A stretch of DNA of 64,000 nt from Natrinema saccharevitans (GTDB taxonomy: Archaea > Halobacteriota > Halobacteria > Halobacteriales > Natrialbaceae), in NCBI RefSeq assembly GCF_001953745.1, contig NZ_LWLN01000001.1:992001-1056000 (forward strand), read 5' to 3'. Below, one piece after another: positions 25,412 to 34,420 of the stretch. The notes under the pieces were generated by a model. That model had not been told where the DNA came from, ran no database searches, and saw only the letters and a list, made by a program, of their open reading frames with translations. The position numbers and the translations under genes were made by a program. The stretch's first letter is position 1. Each line of letters opens with the position of its first letter.

Positions 25412-26518
25412 ATGATCAGTGCGACCCCGTCCGTGTTCGACGCCTCGCTCTCGCGGTCGGACCCCGGGGGGATCGACGCCTACGTCGAGCGCCACGCTCC
25501 CGGCGTCGGCTACGCCTACTACGGTGCCGGCAAGGTCGCGCTCCGGGACGGCCTCGCCGGCCTCGTCGAACCCGGGGAAAACGTCCTCGTCCCCGCTTAC
25601 CTCTCGCCGGCCGTCGTCGAGCCGTTTCGCGAACTCGGGCTCGAGCCCCGGTTCTACGCCCTCGAGGAGAGCCTCGCCCCGGATTTCGCCGACCTCGAGT
25701 CCCGACTGGACGAGGACACCGTCGCCGTCACCTCTGTCAACTACTTCGGGTTCCCCCAGCCCGGCCTCGAGCGGCTCGCTGACCTGACCGACGAGTACGG
25801 CTGCTATCACGTCGACGACAACGCCCACGGGCCGATCAGCGTCGCCGACGGCCGGCTGCTTGGCACTCACGGCGACCTCGGGATCACGACGCTACGGAAG
25901 CTGCTACCGGTCCCCGACGGTGCCGTCCTCTATCGGGTCAGCGACGAGGTGGAGGCGGCCTTCGAGCCGTCGTCGCTGGCCGGCAGGGCGAGCCAACTCG
26001 GTGCCAGTGACTGCCGCTATCTCGCCACGTCGGTCGCCGAAACCGCACTCGACCCGCTCTACCGATCGATCGAGTCGTTCCTCGACGACGACGTCTCGAG
26101 CGTCGATCCGACCGCCAGATACGAGGCCGCGAAGGCACCGATGTCGAAGCTCTCGGCGGTCGTCACCGACGCCGCCGATCCGGACGCGATCGGGACCGCC
26201 CGCCGCGAGAACTTCCGCGCGTGGGGCCGCGTGCTGGCCGACCGCGACGATCTCTCCCCGCTGTACGAGGAGCTACCGACCGGAATCAGCCCCTACGAAT
26301 ATCCCGTGCTGGCGGCCGACTCGTCGTCGTTTCTCGCCGCCCTCGAGGACCGCGGCGTCGCCGGTGCCCACACCTGGCCGATCCTCCGGGAGTCCGTGCG
26401 GGGCAACGACGCCTACGAGACGGCGAACCGCTACGCCGAGTCGGTCGTCGCCCTGCCGGTCCACCAGGGGATCGAGCCGAGCGCGATCGAAACCGTCGGC
26501 GATCGACTCCGGCGGTGA
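25412..26518 (+). CDS. DegT/DnrJ/EryC1-like PLP-dependent aminotransferase
   Basis: 368 residues with the sugar-aminotransferase fold. GYAYYGAGKVALRDGLAG resembles the N-terminal substrate loop, NYFGFPQP and VDDNAHG (about 135-140) correspond to the PLP ring-contacting region, and TTLRKLLPVPDGAVL places Lys163 as the likely Schiff-base lysine. DegT-type enzymes install amino groups on keto-sugars of surface glycans. It is divergently transcribed from the phosphodiesterase and FemAB-like pair. The motifs are weaker than in classical DegT proteins, so the substrate is uncertain. Confidence 0.78.
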   Translation: MISATPSVFDASLSRSDPGGIDAYVERHAPGVGYAYYGAGKVALRDGLAGLVEPGENVLVPAYLSPAVVEPFRELGLEPRFYALEESLAPDFADLESRLDEDTVAVTSVNYFGFPQPGLERLADLTDEYGCYHVDDNAHGPISVADGRLLGTHGDLGITTLRKLLPVPDGAVLYRVSDEVEAAFEPSSLAGRASQLGASDCRYLATSVAETALDPLYRSIESFLDDDVSSVDPTARYEAAKAPMSKLSAVVTDAADPDAIGTARRENFRAWGRVLADRDDLSPLYEELPTGISPYEYPVLAADSSSFLAALEDRGVAGAHTWPILRESVRGNDAYETANRYAESVVALPVHQGIEPSAIETVGDRLRR

Positions 26519-26532
26519 CGGTTCGGAACCGG

Positions 26533-28296
26533 CTAGTCGCCGGCGGTCGCGGTCCGCAACTCCGCCCGAACGTCCTCGTGGAGCGCGTAGGTCCGCTCGC
26601 CCGCCCGCTCGAGGACGCCCGCCGTTCGCAGCTCCGAGACCAGACTCTGGACCGCGACCCGCGATCGATCGACCCGGGCGGCGACGGTCTCGGTCCGGAG
26701 CGGGCCCGTCCGCGCGAACAGTTCGACGATCACCTCGGCCGTCTCGACCGAACACTGCGATCCCTCGCAGGCGCGGGCGAGTCGGTCCCCGATGTCCGTC
26801 TCGAGTATCTCTCCGATGCGGCGGTCCTCGTCCGCGACGACGACTCCGTTCTCGCCGGTCGCGGCCGAGTCGGCGTCTCCGCTCGAGTCCCCGTCGGCGT
26901 CGTCGACGGGCGTGTATCCGAACTCGACGGGATCGCCGCCGGCCCGGACGATCTCGGACCCGTCCCCGTCGGCCGACCCCGTCCCGGCGTCCCCGGGTCG
27001 GCTCTCGTCCGTATCGCCGTCCGGTTCCGCCTCGTGCCTCGCCGCCGCGCGCTCGCGGACGACCTCGCGCAACTGTTCGTTCTCCCCGCGGAGCCGCTCG
27101 AGTTCCGCGGTTCGGTCCTCGAGTTCGGCCTCGAGCGTCGCGACCTGCTCGTCGCGTTCCTCGAGGGACTCGCGTAACTCGTCGCGCTCGGCCTCGAGGT
27201 CCGCGATCTCCTCGTGGAGTCGGCGCAGATCATCGCTGCCGCCGGGCAGCTGGGACTGGACCGTCTCGGTGTTCTGCAGGGCGTCGGCCATCTGTCTGGC
27301 CGCGCTCGAGACGTCCCGGGCCGAGGAGAGTTCGTCCTCCAAGGTCTCGATCCGTGTTTCCTTCTTTTCGAGTTCGGTCTCGAGTTCCTGGATCCGGTCC
27401 TGTTCGCGGTCCTTGCGCTCTGAAATCTGCTGGAGGTCCCCGACCAGCGCGTCGGAGACGGACTTGAGTTCCGGGCGTTCGACGTCCTCGAGGCCGGGGG
27501 TCGCGCCGGCGTCGAAGGTCCGCTTGCGCCGGAACTGGACCTTCCGGACGTCGGTCTCGGTCCAGTCGGTCTGGACGAACGCCTGCCCGTCGTCGAGGTC
27601 GGAGACGAGGTCCGAGTACTCGGTGTCGATGATCCGGCCGACGACCTTGGTGTCGTTGTCCCAGGTCAGCCGGTGCCAGACCAGCCAGTTGGCCTGCGTG
27701 ATGAAGTCCTTCTTGACGTCGGCGGGCCGCTGGCTGATCCCCAGAATGCCGAGTCCGTGCTTGCGGCCGCGCTTGCTGATCTTGATCAGCAGGTTCCCCG
27801 TCTCGCCGACCCCGCCGCCCTCGGGGATGTACTCGTGGACCTCCTCGACGACCAGCAGGAAGGGCTTTTTGAGCTTCTTCTCCTTGACGAACAGCTGTCG
27901 GGCGACCTCCCGGAGCAACTCGTCGGCCACGTCCGAATCGAGATAGCCCGAGACGTCGAGGATGACGGGGACGTTCTCCTCGAGGGCGATCGTCGCCATC
28001 TGCTCGGCGTGTTCCGGCCCGATCTGGATGTCACACTCCTCGTCGGCCCCGGCGTGGAGCATCTCGTACTCCTCTTTCAGGCCGTAGTACTCGCCGTCGG
28101 TGTCGACGATCAGGAGCGGATAGCCGGCCTCGAGCAACTCCTCGGCGATGACCGACGCGGTGTTGGACTTGCCGGACCCCGACTTCCCAGTGACGAACCC
28201 GCGTCCGGTCAGCAGTTCGACCACGGGCAGCTTGAGGTCGGCACCGTCGTCGGTCTCGCCGACGAGGATCTGGCGCTGCTTGGTGTCGTCGCTCAC
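26533..28296 (-). CDS. HerA/DUF87-type ATPase with coiled coil and winged helix
   Basis: 587 residues with a GTG start at 28296. The N-terminal HerA-FtsK-type ATPase has Walker A TGKSGSGKSNT (37-44), Walker B FLLVVEEVHEYIPEG and GILGISQRPADV. A long coiled coil covers about 290-400, then an acidic low-complexity linker, then a C-terminal winged helix (about 515-587, including RVAVQSLVSELRTAGV). The domain order suggests a DNA-translocating or DNA-pairing ATPase. It lacks the usual nurA/mre11/rad50 neighbours of true HerA, so a repair role is only one possibility. Confidence 0.85.
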   Translation of the reverse strand: MSDDTKQRQILVGETDDGADLKLPVVELLTGRGFVTGKSGSGKSNTASVIAEELLEAGYPLLIVDTDGEYYGLKEEYEMLHAGADEECDIQIGPEHAEQMATIALEENVPVILDVSGYLDSDVADELLREVARQLFVKEKKLKKPFLLVVEEVHEYIPEGGGVGETGNLLIKISKRGRKHGLGILGISQRPADVKKDFITQANWLVWHRLTWDNDTKVVGRIIDTEYSDLVSDLDDGQAFVQTDWTETDVRKVQFRRKRTFDAGATPGLEDVERPELKSVSDALVGDLQQISERKDREQDRIQELETELEKKETRIETLEDELSSARDVSSAARQMADALQNTETVQSQLPGGSDDLRRLHEEIADLEAERDELRESLEERDEQVATLEAELEDRTAELERLRGENEQLREVVRERAAARHEAEPDGDTDESRPGDAGTGSADGDGSEIVRAGGDPVEFGYTPVDDADGDSSGDADSAATGENGVVVADEDRRIGEILETDIGDRLARACEGSQCSVETAEVIVELFARTGPLRTETVAARVDRSRVAVQSLVSELRTAGVLERAGERTYALHEDVRAELRTATAGD

Positions 28297-28911
28297 CGAC
28301 GCCCCACCCCGGCCGCGCTCGAGTCAGTCATATCAGTACGGTTCGAACACGACACCTTGAATATTGGCCTCGGCTCGAGCCGCGAGGCCGCGGCGGCGAG
28401 GACTACGGCTACGACGACGCGACTGTCTCGCCTGCGGCCGTCACGAATTCTCGATCGAAGTTTGGGTGGTGATCTCTCACGCGAATAACTCCTTGACGAG
28501 ATCAATAGCTGTCACAGCGCAGGCATAGTCGAGTGAGTTGACCAGCAGTATGTACACTAGCGGTGCGTTCCAGTATTCGAACGAGGCGGCAGTCGCGAGG
28601 ACGACAGCCTCAACGAGCGTCGCTTGCCAGATGCAAGCTTTGGAGAAAAGGACCCCAGAAAACGCCCAGAACGATCAGAACGAGAACCGACGCAAAGAGG
28701 ATATATCTACGTTTTCGAGGCGACAAGACCCGCTATTAATCTAGACTGCAAATCGATTGATTGGCACAATTATAAATAGAAATCTAATTAATATAAGCTA
28801 GAAACACAATATCTTATATAGTAATAACAGCAACCAATCTTATAGCTATTCATACTAGAAATAATTTCCCATATAAAAAGAACTGATACTGACGACCGAA
28901 TATATTAATAC
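28297..28911. other. Intergenic region with decayed frame, shifting to AT-rich DNA at about 28740
   Basis: The left part (28297-28740) has the GC content of the host and contains a frameshifted membrane-protein remnant. From about 28740 base composition drops sharply to AT-rich, marking the edge of the foreign-looking island. TATA-like sequence is abundant, for example CTTATATAGTAA near 28813, ahead of the exported-protein gene. Confidence 0.6.
28477..28726 (-). pseudogene. Frameshifted small membrane-protein gene (candidate)
   Basis: Two overlapping minus-strand frames each encode hydrophobic protein-like sequence, one RRYILFASVLVLIVLGVFW and the other, after a 1-nt shift near 28620, FEYWNAPLVYILLVN to a stop at 28477. 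Joined, they give an approximately 83-residue protein with two membrane segments. No ATG begins the first part (TTG at 28726). This looks like a recently broken gene at the island edge. The family is not recognised; a sequencing error or two tiny genes are alternatives. Confidence 0.45.
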
Positions 28912-30210
28912 ATGGATGGAGACTATAATGTAAAAAGACGAAACGTGATGAAAGCAGCAACTACTTCTGTAGTCGGCTTGAGTTCTTTCCCGACAGTACT
29001 TGGTGCAAAACCAAGCGGTCGATATGTGGGAGTAGCATATGATCCCACAACTCATGAGATCCTTGGGTCTGCTTCAGGCAAGTTCAATTCCACCCAAAGA
29101 AAACTGAGGGGGAATCTTAGAGTTTCTGGTGAAGAAATTAATATGAGTAGCGGATTAACTCCCGAACGAAAAATTTCAAACAAGGGTTTCATAACAAGTA
29201 ATTTTGAGAAGGTGGACAAAATTGGAATTGCTAAAAAAAGCCAGGAAGAGAACAAGGGAAAAGACAGGCAAATAAAGACACCCAGAAAAATCACAATTCT
29301 TGCTCAAGATGATAAATCCCTCACAGGGGTGGTTCGAACCCCTGAGCGGGAACGTATTGCCTTCTCGATCTCCAAATCATCTAATAATACTCGGCATGAC
29401 GTTGAAGAGGTTGTGAAAAAGTACGCACCAACTAAAGAAAAAGACCTTCTAACAGATAGCATAGAGAATAGAGGGACCAAGTTAACTACTCAGGCAGGAG
29501 GCTGCGATACAGGAAATTGTGATGATTCACGATACGAAGTTTTAGATTACCGTAGAACACATTCTGCAATTGGAGAAGTTGAAGGGCAATATAAATATTG
29601 TACTTATTTAACTGCAGATGCAGAGAATGGACATGATCCAGATCAAGTTCGAACATGGAATCGTTGGAATGTCCAAAGATTCTATTCTGAGACTCCTGAT
29701 CCGAGTGAAGATCAATATGATGATTGTAACTATGGAACTCCATGTCATGTTATGAGTCCTATAAGTATGAGATTCAATATCGATGTCTCTTATAATCGTG
29801 GATATCAGAATAATAATGCATATGTTAGTGAGCTTAATCCTGGTGAAAACCATGATAACGGAGACGAATTTAATTTCGGGATATCGATTGGCGCAGGATA
29901 TGGTATAATCTCAGCTGGCTGGTCAATATCAAAAAATGGGAATGCGCAATCTCCCGAGATCAACCAACCACACCGTGAAATAGAATGGGACTATCCAATT
30001 GATTTCTTCCCACGAGAACAGACAAACTCCCGTGGCGTTTACTTTAATGTTCACGGAGGGGAAGAGAATAGAGAAGAAGAATTCGAAATAGTAGCAGAAA
30101 CTGATTGGCAAATATTGGAACTAGGAACCGATGGATCCCGTGTCGGTGTGTTCTCAACAGCAGATCAACACTCGCTCCACCCAAAATTTGAAGTCCTAGA
30201 GTCTGGATAA
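28912..30210 (+). CDS. Tat-exported protein of unknown function (AT-rich gene)
   Basis: 432 residues. The N terminus has a twin-arginine signal (KRRNVMKAATTSVVGLS, cleavage after about VLGA). An Arg/Lys-rich region to about residue 200 is followed by a segment with paired cysteines (GGCDTGNCDD and later CNYGTPCHV) and a beta-rich, Asn/Gly-rich C-terminal half (NFGISIGAGYGIISAGWSIS). Codons ending in A or T and a less acidic composition set it apart from its neighbours. It is followed 11 nt later by a lipoprotein gene. No family recognised. A secreted effector or halocin-like toxin is possible but only an inference. Confidence 0.75.
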   Translation: MDGDYNVKRRNVMKAATTSVVGLSSFPTVLGAKPSGRYVGVAYDPTTHEILGSASGKFNSTQRKLRGNLRVSGEEINMSSGLTPERKISNKGFITSNFEKVDKIGIAKKSQEENKGKDRQIKTPRKITILAQDDKSLTGVVRTPERERIAFSISKSSNNTRHDVEEVVKKYAPTKEKDLLTDSIENRGTKLTTQAGGCDTGNCDDSRYEVLDYRRTHSAIGEVEGQYKYCTYLTADAENGHDPDQVRTWNRWNVQRFYSETPDPSEDQYDDCNYGTPCHVMSPISMRFNIDVSYNRGYQNNNAYVSELNPGENHDNGDEFNFGISIGAGYGIISAGWSISKNGNAQSPEINQPHREIEWDYPIDFFPREQTNSRGVYFNVHGGEENREEEFEIVAETDWQILELGTDGSRVGVFSTADQHSLHPKFEVLESG

Positions 30211-30221
30211 GTGAGTTTAGA

Positions 30222-30620
30222 ATGGATGATTATCCCTGTGGTGGGTTCAAGTTAGGGAAAAGAAAATTAATAAAAACAACTGCTATCGGGTCTGTAGCAA
30301 CACTCTCAGGTTGCCTCTCTGTCCTGAGTGACCGGAAAATATCCTTGTATATTTTGAATTGGAGCGAATCTCAGAGGGAAATATCAGTTCGGGCACTTCA
30401 AGATGATAGAATAGTCTTTGAGGATAGTTTCACACTCAGTCAAAATGAGGATGTGCTACGGAAAGATGCTATTGATGGTGGAAACTATACTTTTAAAGTT
30501 ACTATTGATACAGGAACGACTAGTGATTATAAATTCTCTATGAGTAATTGTGAGGATAATAGGTTAATAGTAAGAGTACGAGATAAGGAACTCATTCAAT
30601 TTGACCAGACAGAATGTTAG
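30222..30620 (+). CDS. Small predicted lipoprotein (AT-rich gene)
   Basis: 132 residues. A Lys/Arg signal (KRKLIKTTAIGSVATL) leads to a lipobox LSGCLS with Cys at about residue 27, so the mature protein of about 105 residues is probably anchored outside the membrane. The mature part is beta-rich (ISLYILNWSESQREISVRAL, then YTFKVTIDTG). It starts 11 nt after the preceding exported-protein gene and shares its AT-rich codon use, so the two form one acquired unit. It could be an immunity or partner protein; no family recognised. Confidence 0.72.
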   Translation: MDDYPCGGFKLGKRKLIKTTAIGSVATLSGCLSVLSDRKISLYILNWSESQREISVRALQDDRIVFEDSFTLSQNEDVLRKDAIDGGNYTFKVTIDTGTTSDYKFSMSNCEDNRLIVRVRDKELIQFDQTEC

Positions 30621-30671
30621 TTATATTATATTATTTCGGAGATCAATACTGGCTTTGTACTCGACGTACGA

Positions 30672-30960
30672 CTACCCGGGGTCGTAGATAGGATCCTCGA
30701 ATAACGCGGCCTCGCCAGCAGGGACGGTCGCGACAGGGTACTCGACTTCGACGAGTTGCTCTCGGCCCATCGACTTCCGCGTCCCGATCGCCGAACGGTC
30801 CTCCCGATTCTTGTGGGTTCTCGAATATATCCGCGACCTCGGCGTAGGCCCGTTGAGGTCCTCGACCCCACGCCTCGAGGACCTCGAGACCGTCGTCGAC
30901 GCCGGCCTCGCGAAGTCGCCGTTCGATGCGGACCTGAAATCGTCCTCCCGCTCGTCGCCG
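30672..30960 (-). pseudogene. Decayed protein-coding remnant downstream of the XPB-like helicase
   Basis: Immediately after the helicase stop, one frame reads RIERRLREAGVDDGLEVLEA and AYAEVADIFENP without any start codon; after a shift near 30770 a second frame gives MGREQLVEVEYPVATVPAG and ends at 30672. Both have the acidic, GC-biased look of host coding DNA, so this is probably the broken C-terminal part of a gene whose other end was lost when the AT-rich island arrived. Family not recognised; a Bax1-type XPB partner would be the natural candidate by position but is not shown by the sequence. Confidence 0.45.
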
Positions 30961-30966
30961 CGGCGG

Positions 30967-32910
30967 TCAGTCCCCGTCTTCGCTCGGACCGTCGTCGACC
31001 CGCTGCTCGCGGACCGTGATCCCCTTCCGGCCCAGGTGCTGGAGCTGTTTCCGGGCGAAGTCCTCCTCGCGGCTGCCACGCGTCGCCAGAACGTAGACCA
31101 GCGCGCCGCCGGCGGGCCGCATCGTCCGCCCGGCCCGCTGGGTCCCCTGCCGGCGGGAGCCGCCCAGCCCCGAGGCGACGATGGCCAGATCGGCCGTCGG
31201 CAGGTCGATCCCCTCGTCGCCGACCCGCGAGATCAGCAGCAGGTCCCGCTCGTCGCGCCGGAACTCCTCGAGCAGCCGCCGGCGCTCGTGATGGGGCGTC
31301 TCCCCGCTGAGGAAGGGCACCTCGAGCGCTTCGGAGAGTTCCCGGCCCTGCTCGAGGTAGTCGACGAAGACGATCGCCTTCGCCTCGGGATGGGCCGACA
31401 GCAGGTACCGCACCTCGTCGATCTTGCCCCGGTTGCGGGCGGCGATGCGGTACTTCTCCCGGCCTTCGGCCGACGCGTAGGCGTTTCGCTGCTCGTCGTC
31501 GCCCCACGGCACGTAGCGGATCTCGAGTTCGGGTTCGGCGACGAAGCCGGCGTCGAACAGCGCCTCCCAGTCGGTGCCGATCGGCGGGCCGACGAGGGTG
31601 AAGATCTCGGTCTGGCGGTCGTCCTCCCGGATGGGACTGGCGGAAAGGCCCAGCCGGTGTTTCGACTGCAGGTGCGTGCTCCGCCGATAGACGTCCGAGG
31701 GGACGTGCTGGCACTCGTCGAAGATCACCAGCCCCCACTCGCGGTCGTCGAACAGCGAGCGGTGGCGGTCCATCCCCGCGATCTGGTAGGTCGCGATCGT
31801 CACCGGGCGGACGTTCTTCCGCCCGCCGTGGTACTGGCCGATCTGATGGGGCTCGAGCGAGGTGTACTCGACGATCGTGTCGGCCCACTGCTGGGCGAGG
31901 TCGCGGCTCGGCACGAGGACGAGGGTCTCGCCCTCGACGTGGGCCATCGCGCCCATCGCCGCGACGGTCTTCCCGCTGCCCGGCGGGCCGACGAAGACGC
32001 CCTCGCCGGCCTCGGCGAAGCGATCGACCCACGTTCGCTGGTAGTCCCGCAGCGACACCTGCAGGTCGATCGACAACGCTTCGCCGGACTCGAGGTCGCG
32101 GTGGTCTTGCACCGGGTAGCCGGCCTCGTAGAGGATCCGCTTGATCGCCGCCTCCGCGCCCTCCCGGACCCAGTCTTCCGTCTCGGAGATCGGTGCGTGG
32201 ACGTGTTCCTCGTCCAGTTTCTGGCGGGCGACGTTGCCCATGATCTCGGGCGTCTGGGCCTCGAGGACGGTGTAGCCGTCCTCGTGGGTGGTCAGCCGGA
32301 ACTGGTGGGCCCGGTCCCACTGGCCGTGGACCCACTCCTCGAGGGCCTCGGAGCGCTGGCCGAGCGCCTGTCGCATCGTTCGGGCGAGATTCTCGAACGA
32401 GTCGTGGGGCGTACTCCAGACGTCCTCGGGCCGGACGACGTAGCGATACCCCTGTTCGCCGTTGGCGTCGGCCAGGTGGGCGAACTGGGCCAGTTGCGCG
32501 CGCGTGAACTGGTCCGGACGGTCGACGACGATCTCCCGACGCTTCGGGAAGACGACGATCCGCTCGCGGTCCGTGAGGTCCTCGAGTTCCGTCGGGTACC
32601 AGACAACCGGATCCGTCGAGACCGAAAGTCGCTCGAGGGAGCCGTCCTCGGCCAGTTCCGCGAGCCGGTCGCTGGCGTCTTCGTGGGGGATATCGAGCGC
32701 GCGGGCGACGGCCGCGGCGGTCAGGACGGGCCGGCCCTCCCGCTGGCTGGCGTCGTGGAAGTCGGCGATGGTGAACTCCTCGGCATCGGTCGCTCCCTCG
32801 TCGGCGTCGGTCGCCTCGCCGCCGGCAGTCGACCCGCCGCCGGCCGACTCGTCAAGATCGGGGTCGCTTCGCTGCTCGTCGGAGGGTGTCGCAGAACGTT
32901 CGTCGGTCAC
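30967..32910 (-). CDS. rad25: XPB/Rad25-like DNA repair helicase
   Basis: 647 residues from a GTG start at 32910 (the frame is open further upstream to 33102, but those residues lack conservation). An N-terminal acidic tail and damage-recognition-like region precede the helicase core, which has Walker A VGPPGSGKT (about 308-315), VIFDECQH (about 398-402), LSASPIR and, in the second RecA domain, SRVGDEGIDLP and QRAGRTMRP. These match archaeal XPB-type superfamily 2 helicases of nucleotide excision repair and promoter opening. Divergent from the 58-aa gene at 33047. A decayed frame follows it. Confidence 0.9.
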   Translation of the reverse strand: MTDERSATPSDEQRSDPDLDESAGGGSTAGGEATDADEGATDAEEFTIADFHDASQREGRPVLTAAAVARALDIPHEDASDRLAELAEDGSLERLSVSTDPVVWYPTELEDLTDRERIVVFPKRREIVVDRPDQFTRAQLAQFAHLADANGEQGYRYVVRPEDVWSTPHDSFENLARTMRQALGQRSEALEEWVHGQWDRAHQFRLTTHEDGYTVLEAQTPEIMGNVARQKLDEEHVHAPISETEDWVREGAEAAIKRILYEAGYPVQDHRDLESGEALSIDLQVSLRDYQRTWVDRFAEAGEGVFVGPPGSGKTVAAMGAMAHVEGETLVLVPSRDLAQQWADTIVEYTSLEPHQIGQYHGGRKNVRPVTIATYQIAGMDRHRSLFDDREWGLVIFDECQHVPSDVYRRSTHLQSKHRLGLSASPIREDDRQTEIFTLVGPPIGTDWEALFDAGFVAEPELEIRYVPWGDDEQRNAYASAEGREKYRIAARNRGKIDEVRYLLSAHPEAKAIVFVDYLEQGRELSEALEVPFLSGETPHHERRRLLEEFRRDERDLLLISRVGDEGIDLPTADLAIVASGLGGSRRQGTQRAGRTMRPAGGALVYVLATRGSREEDFARKQLQHLGRKGITVREQRVDDGPSEDGD

Positions 32911-33046
32911 TGCCCGGTCTAACGGCGGTGCGGGTAAACCGATTTCGTTCGCGGGTGCCGGCCGCTCGAGGCCGGCGGCGCCGTCCGGGACGACCCGGCC
33001 GCGAGCCCGGATAGCTATATGCGACTGGGCGGTGTCGAGTCGGGGT

Positions 33047-33223
33047 ATGTACCGCGCGATCCTCCCCGAGGGACAGATCGAGTGCGACCGGTACGACCGC
33101 ACGGATACGGGCGTTGAACTCTACAACGACGACGAGCAGTTCATCGCGTTCGTCCCCTACGACAACCTCCACGCGCTGGTCGACGAGGCGTTCTACGGCG
33201 AGGACGACCGCTCGGTCATGTAG
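33047..33223 (+). CDS. Conserved small acidic protein, 58 aa
   Basis: 58 residues, MYRAILPEGQIECDRYDRT at the start, then LYNDDEQFIAFVPYDNLHAL; compact, beta-strand-rich and acidic with no cysteine pairs. It looks like a real haloarchaeal mini-protein of unknown function. Its last 8 nt overlap the 3' end of the TFB gene on the opposite strand, so the transcripts are antisense at their ends. It is divergent from the XPB-like helicase gene. Confidence 0.72.
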   Translation: MYRAILPEGQIECDRYDRTDTGVELYNDDEQFIAFVPYDNLHALVDEAFYGEDDRSVM

Positions 33224-34175
33224 CCGGCTGCTGATCGATCGCCTCGAGCTGCTCGCGGTACCGGTTCCGGACCGTGACGACGGTCGTCTGGGCGGTGTCG
33301 GCGACGGCCCGCTGTGGGATGGTCTCGTCACAGAGCAGCCCGGCGGCGTAGATGGCCGCGGCCGCGAAGCCGGTCGGCGACTTGCCCGAGTGCAGGCCCT
33401 GCTCGGTCGTCCGGTCGATGATCTCGACGGCCTTGGTCTCGACGTCCGTGCCGACGTCGAGTTCCGAACAGAACCGCGGGACGAACTGCCGTGGGTTCGT
33501 CGGCTCGAGGTTGATGTCCAGTTCGTCCGCGATGTACCGGTAGGTCCGACCGATCTCCCGTTGCTCGACGCGTGACACGGCGGTTACTTCCTCGAGGCTC
33601 CGGGGGATGTCCTCCTTCCGGCAGGCGGTGTACAGCGACGCCGTCGCGACGCCCTCGATCGAGCGCCCGCGGATGAGGTCCTGCTCGAGCGCTCGCCGGT
33701 AGATAACGCTCGCTGTCTCCTTGACTGGCCTGGGGACGCCCAGCGCGCTGACCATTCGGTCGATCTCCGAGAGGGCGTACTTGAGGTTGCGTTCGCCGGC
33801 GTTTTTCGTCCGGATCCGTTCCTGCCAGACCCGCAGTCGATGGAGTTGGCCGTGTTTGTCCGCGGACATCGAGTGGCCGTTGGCGTCCTTGTTGCGCCAG
33901 TCGATGGTCGTCGTCAGCCCCCGGTCGTGCATCGACTGGGTCAGGGGCGCGCCGACCCGGGAGAGTTCGTCGTGTTCCTGTGCGTTGAACGCCCGCCATT
34001 CGGGCCCGTAGTCGATGGGCTCCTCGGTCAGGACGAGCCCACACTCCTCACAGACACGCTCTCCTCGATCGGGATCGTGTACGATCGTGTCGGTCTCACA
34101 GTCGGGACACAGACCAGCCTCGACCTGCTCGGATTGTGATTCGTCGCTGGCGTGATCGATGATAGACCGCGTCAT
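33216..34175 (-). CDS. tfb: Transcription initiation factor IIB (TFB)
   Basis: 319 residues; recruits RNA polymerase to TBP-bound promoters. The N-terminal zinc ribbon has CPDC and CEEC (about 23-44), followed by the B-reader segment (EWRAFNAQEHDELSRVG) and two cyclin-like repeats, the first from about 125, the second from about 220. The start at 34175 is preferred over an upstream ATG at 34217. Halobacteria carry several TFB paralogues that direct different gene sets. The promoter region contains GAAAC-type inverted repeats. Confidence 0.95.
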   Translation of the reverse strand: MTRSIIDHASDESQSEQVEAGLCPDCETDTIVHDPDRGERVCEECGLVLTEEPIDYGPEWRAFNAQEHDELSRVGAPLTQSMHDRGLTTTIDWRNKDANGHSMSADKHGQLHRLRVWQERIRTKNAGERNLKYALSEIDRMVSALGVPRPVKETASVIYRRALEQDLIRGRSIEGVATASLYTACRKEDIPRSLEEVTAVSRVEQREIGRTYRYIADELDINLEPTNPRQFVPRFCSELDVGTDVETKAVEIIDRTTEQGLHSGKSPTGFAAAAIYAAGLLCDETIPQRAVADTAQTTVVTVRNRYREQLEAIDQQPAT

Positions 34176-34362
34176 TAGTACTCGACCGAAACCGTGCCGG
34201 CATTGTAAGGAGTTCACATGGTTTCGGCGGAAACACCGACTTACCGTTCCCGCCCGGCGATCCGAAGCGGAAAGCGGAGAGAAAGGACCCGGCCGTCGAC
34301 TGTCCGCGAGCGAACAGCCCCGACGGTCGGGTCGAAACCGTGTCCCATCGGTCGTGTCCGGG

Positions 34363-34389
34363 CGAAACGACCGCCGATCGGTCGTTTCG
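34363..34389. promoter_or_regulatory. Perfect 11-bp inverted repeat
   Basis: CGAAACGACCG and CGGTCGTTTCG separated by 5 nt. It shares its CGAAACG half-site with the palindrome 32 bp downstream, suggesting two sites for one dimeric regulator. Confidence 0.55.
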
Positions 34390-34420
34390 ACCCACTCTGA
34401 CTACTGATCACATGCAACAA

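Larger units (their letters stand above)
28740..30660. mobile_element. AT-rich, probably horizontally acquired island
   Basis: Base composition and codon use change abruptly at both edges: codons here often end in A or T, whereas neighbours almost always end in G or C. It carries two genes for exported proteins and no transposase, integrase or tRNA. Both flanks hold decayed reading frames. No flanking direct repeat was seen. Confidence 0.65.

Noticed and set aside
28740-30660. Insertion sequence or integrated provirus
   Set aside because: No transposase, integrase, capsid gene, inverted terminal repeats or target duplication seen; only compositional evidence of transfer.
34218-34400. 60-residue frame starting MVSAETPTYRS upstream of tfb
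   Set aside because: Runs across the inverted repeats and is Arg/Pro-rich; no family features.
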